DNA from: Dehalococcoidales bacterium
Lineage (GTDB): Bacteria > Chloroflexota > Dehalococcoidia > E44-bin15
Reading direction: 5' to 3'
DNA length: 5,347 nucleotides
Assembly: GCA_012974295.1 (NCBI GenBank)
Contig: JAAXQM010000019.1
Coordinates: 1 to 5,347, forward strand
Made by a program: the position numbers and the translations under genes. Below, one piece after another: positions 5,081 to 5,347 of the stretch; the first letter of the stretch is position 1; every line of letters starts with the position of its first letter. Under the pieces are notes generated by a model. That model was not told the origin of the DNA. It ran no database searches and saw nothing but the letters and a program-made list of their open reading frames with translations.

Positions 5081-5347
5081 CTATGAAACTAGCCATTGCT
5101 GCTTTCCCCCGTAGGCGACTCCCTGTAACGCCAACCTTAGGTGAAGGCCCAGATAAGAGAGGTCCTCGGTAGGAAGATAGTGAGGGGCAGCGGCATCGAA
5201 TAGTATAGTAATAGATGGGGGGACCTCGTCATCGCCGAGATATAGTATGCATCCCATAGGGATTTTTGGCAGTGCCATGAACCTGAATGAGGCATCGCCG
5301 CTGCGGCTCATCGGCGTACCCCCGATGGCCAGGGCAGCCTGGCGAAA
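5081..5347 (-). CDS. DUF3786-family protein, 3' part only
   Basis: The last 88 codons of a gene that enters from the right edge; its start is outside the window. The frame stays open upstream of the internal ATG at 5311, whose preceding codons (including ALAIGGTP) fit the same domain. So 5311 is not the start. The pattern GGTPMSRSGD, then LPKIPMGCILYLGDDEVPPS, ILFDAAAPHYLPTEDLSYLGLHL matches the C-terminal part of DUF3786. These are soluble proteins of unknown function common in anaerobes such as Dehalococcoidia and Deltaproteobacteria, often near corrinoid or Fe-S protein genes. The stop lies 132 nt before the redox cluster on the same strand with no clear terminator between. The family call is by eye. 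Confidence 0.72.
   Translation of the reverse strand, partial: FRQAALAIGGTPMSRSGDASFRFMALPKIPMGCILYLGDDEVPPSITILFDAAAPHYLPTEDLSYLGLHLRLALQGVAYGGKQQWLVS

Overview
The window looks like chromosomal DNA of an uncultured anaerobic bacterium. The best guess is the Dehalococcoidia (Chloroflexota). That placement is an inference from three things: a DUF3786-type protein, a cluster of Cys-rich ferredoxin-like genes, and GC-rich interspersed repeats of a style I associate with that group. No rRNA, tRNA, CRISPR array or transposase gene is visible.

Layout, left to right. Positions 1-310 hold no complete gene. They contain a near-consensus plus-strand promoter (36-64), two predicted stem-loops, and the first copy of a ~119-bp repeat. 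The xth gene (exodeoxyribonuclease III) follows on the plus strand at 311-1084. A second repeat copy lies at 1183-1300. All remaining genes are on the minus strand. They are a small SCP2-like protein (1377-1796), a Gre transcription-cleavage factor with an extra recombinase-type N-terminal domain (2017-2811), a four-gene redox cluster transcribed from about 4990 down to 2926, and the 3' end of a DUF3786 gene that enters from the right edge (5081 to beyond 5347).

The redox cluster reads, in transcription order: a 278-aa double [4Fe-4S] protein with additional Cys motifs, an 84-aa dicluster ferredoxin, a 197-aa conserved Cys-containing protein (perhaps ATC-hydrolase-like), and a ~120-aa Cys-rich protein. 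Spacing is 22 nt, then a 4-nt ATGA overlap, then a ~47-nt overlap. This indicates one operon with translational coupling. The likely theme is electron transfer through Fe-S proteins to an unidentified cysteine- or metal-dependent protein; the substrate cannot be read from the sequence.

The most interesting items are three. First is the Gre factor fused to a SAM-like core-binding domain, which has its own excellent TTGACA-N17-TAAAAT promoter. Second is the repeat pair flanking xth, whose terminal hairpin shows a compensatory base change between copies around an invariant loop. Third is the structured leader upstream of xth, which has two mutually exclusive foldings.
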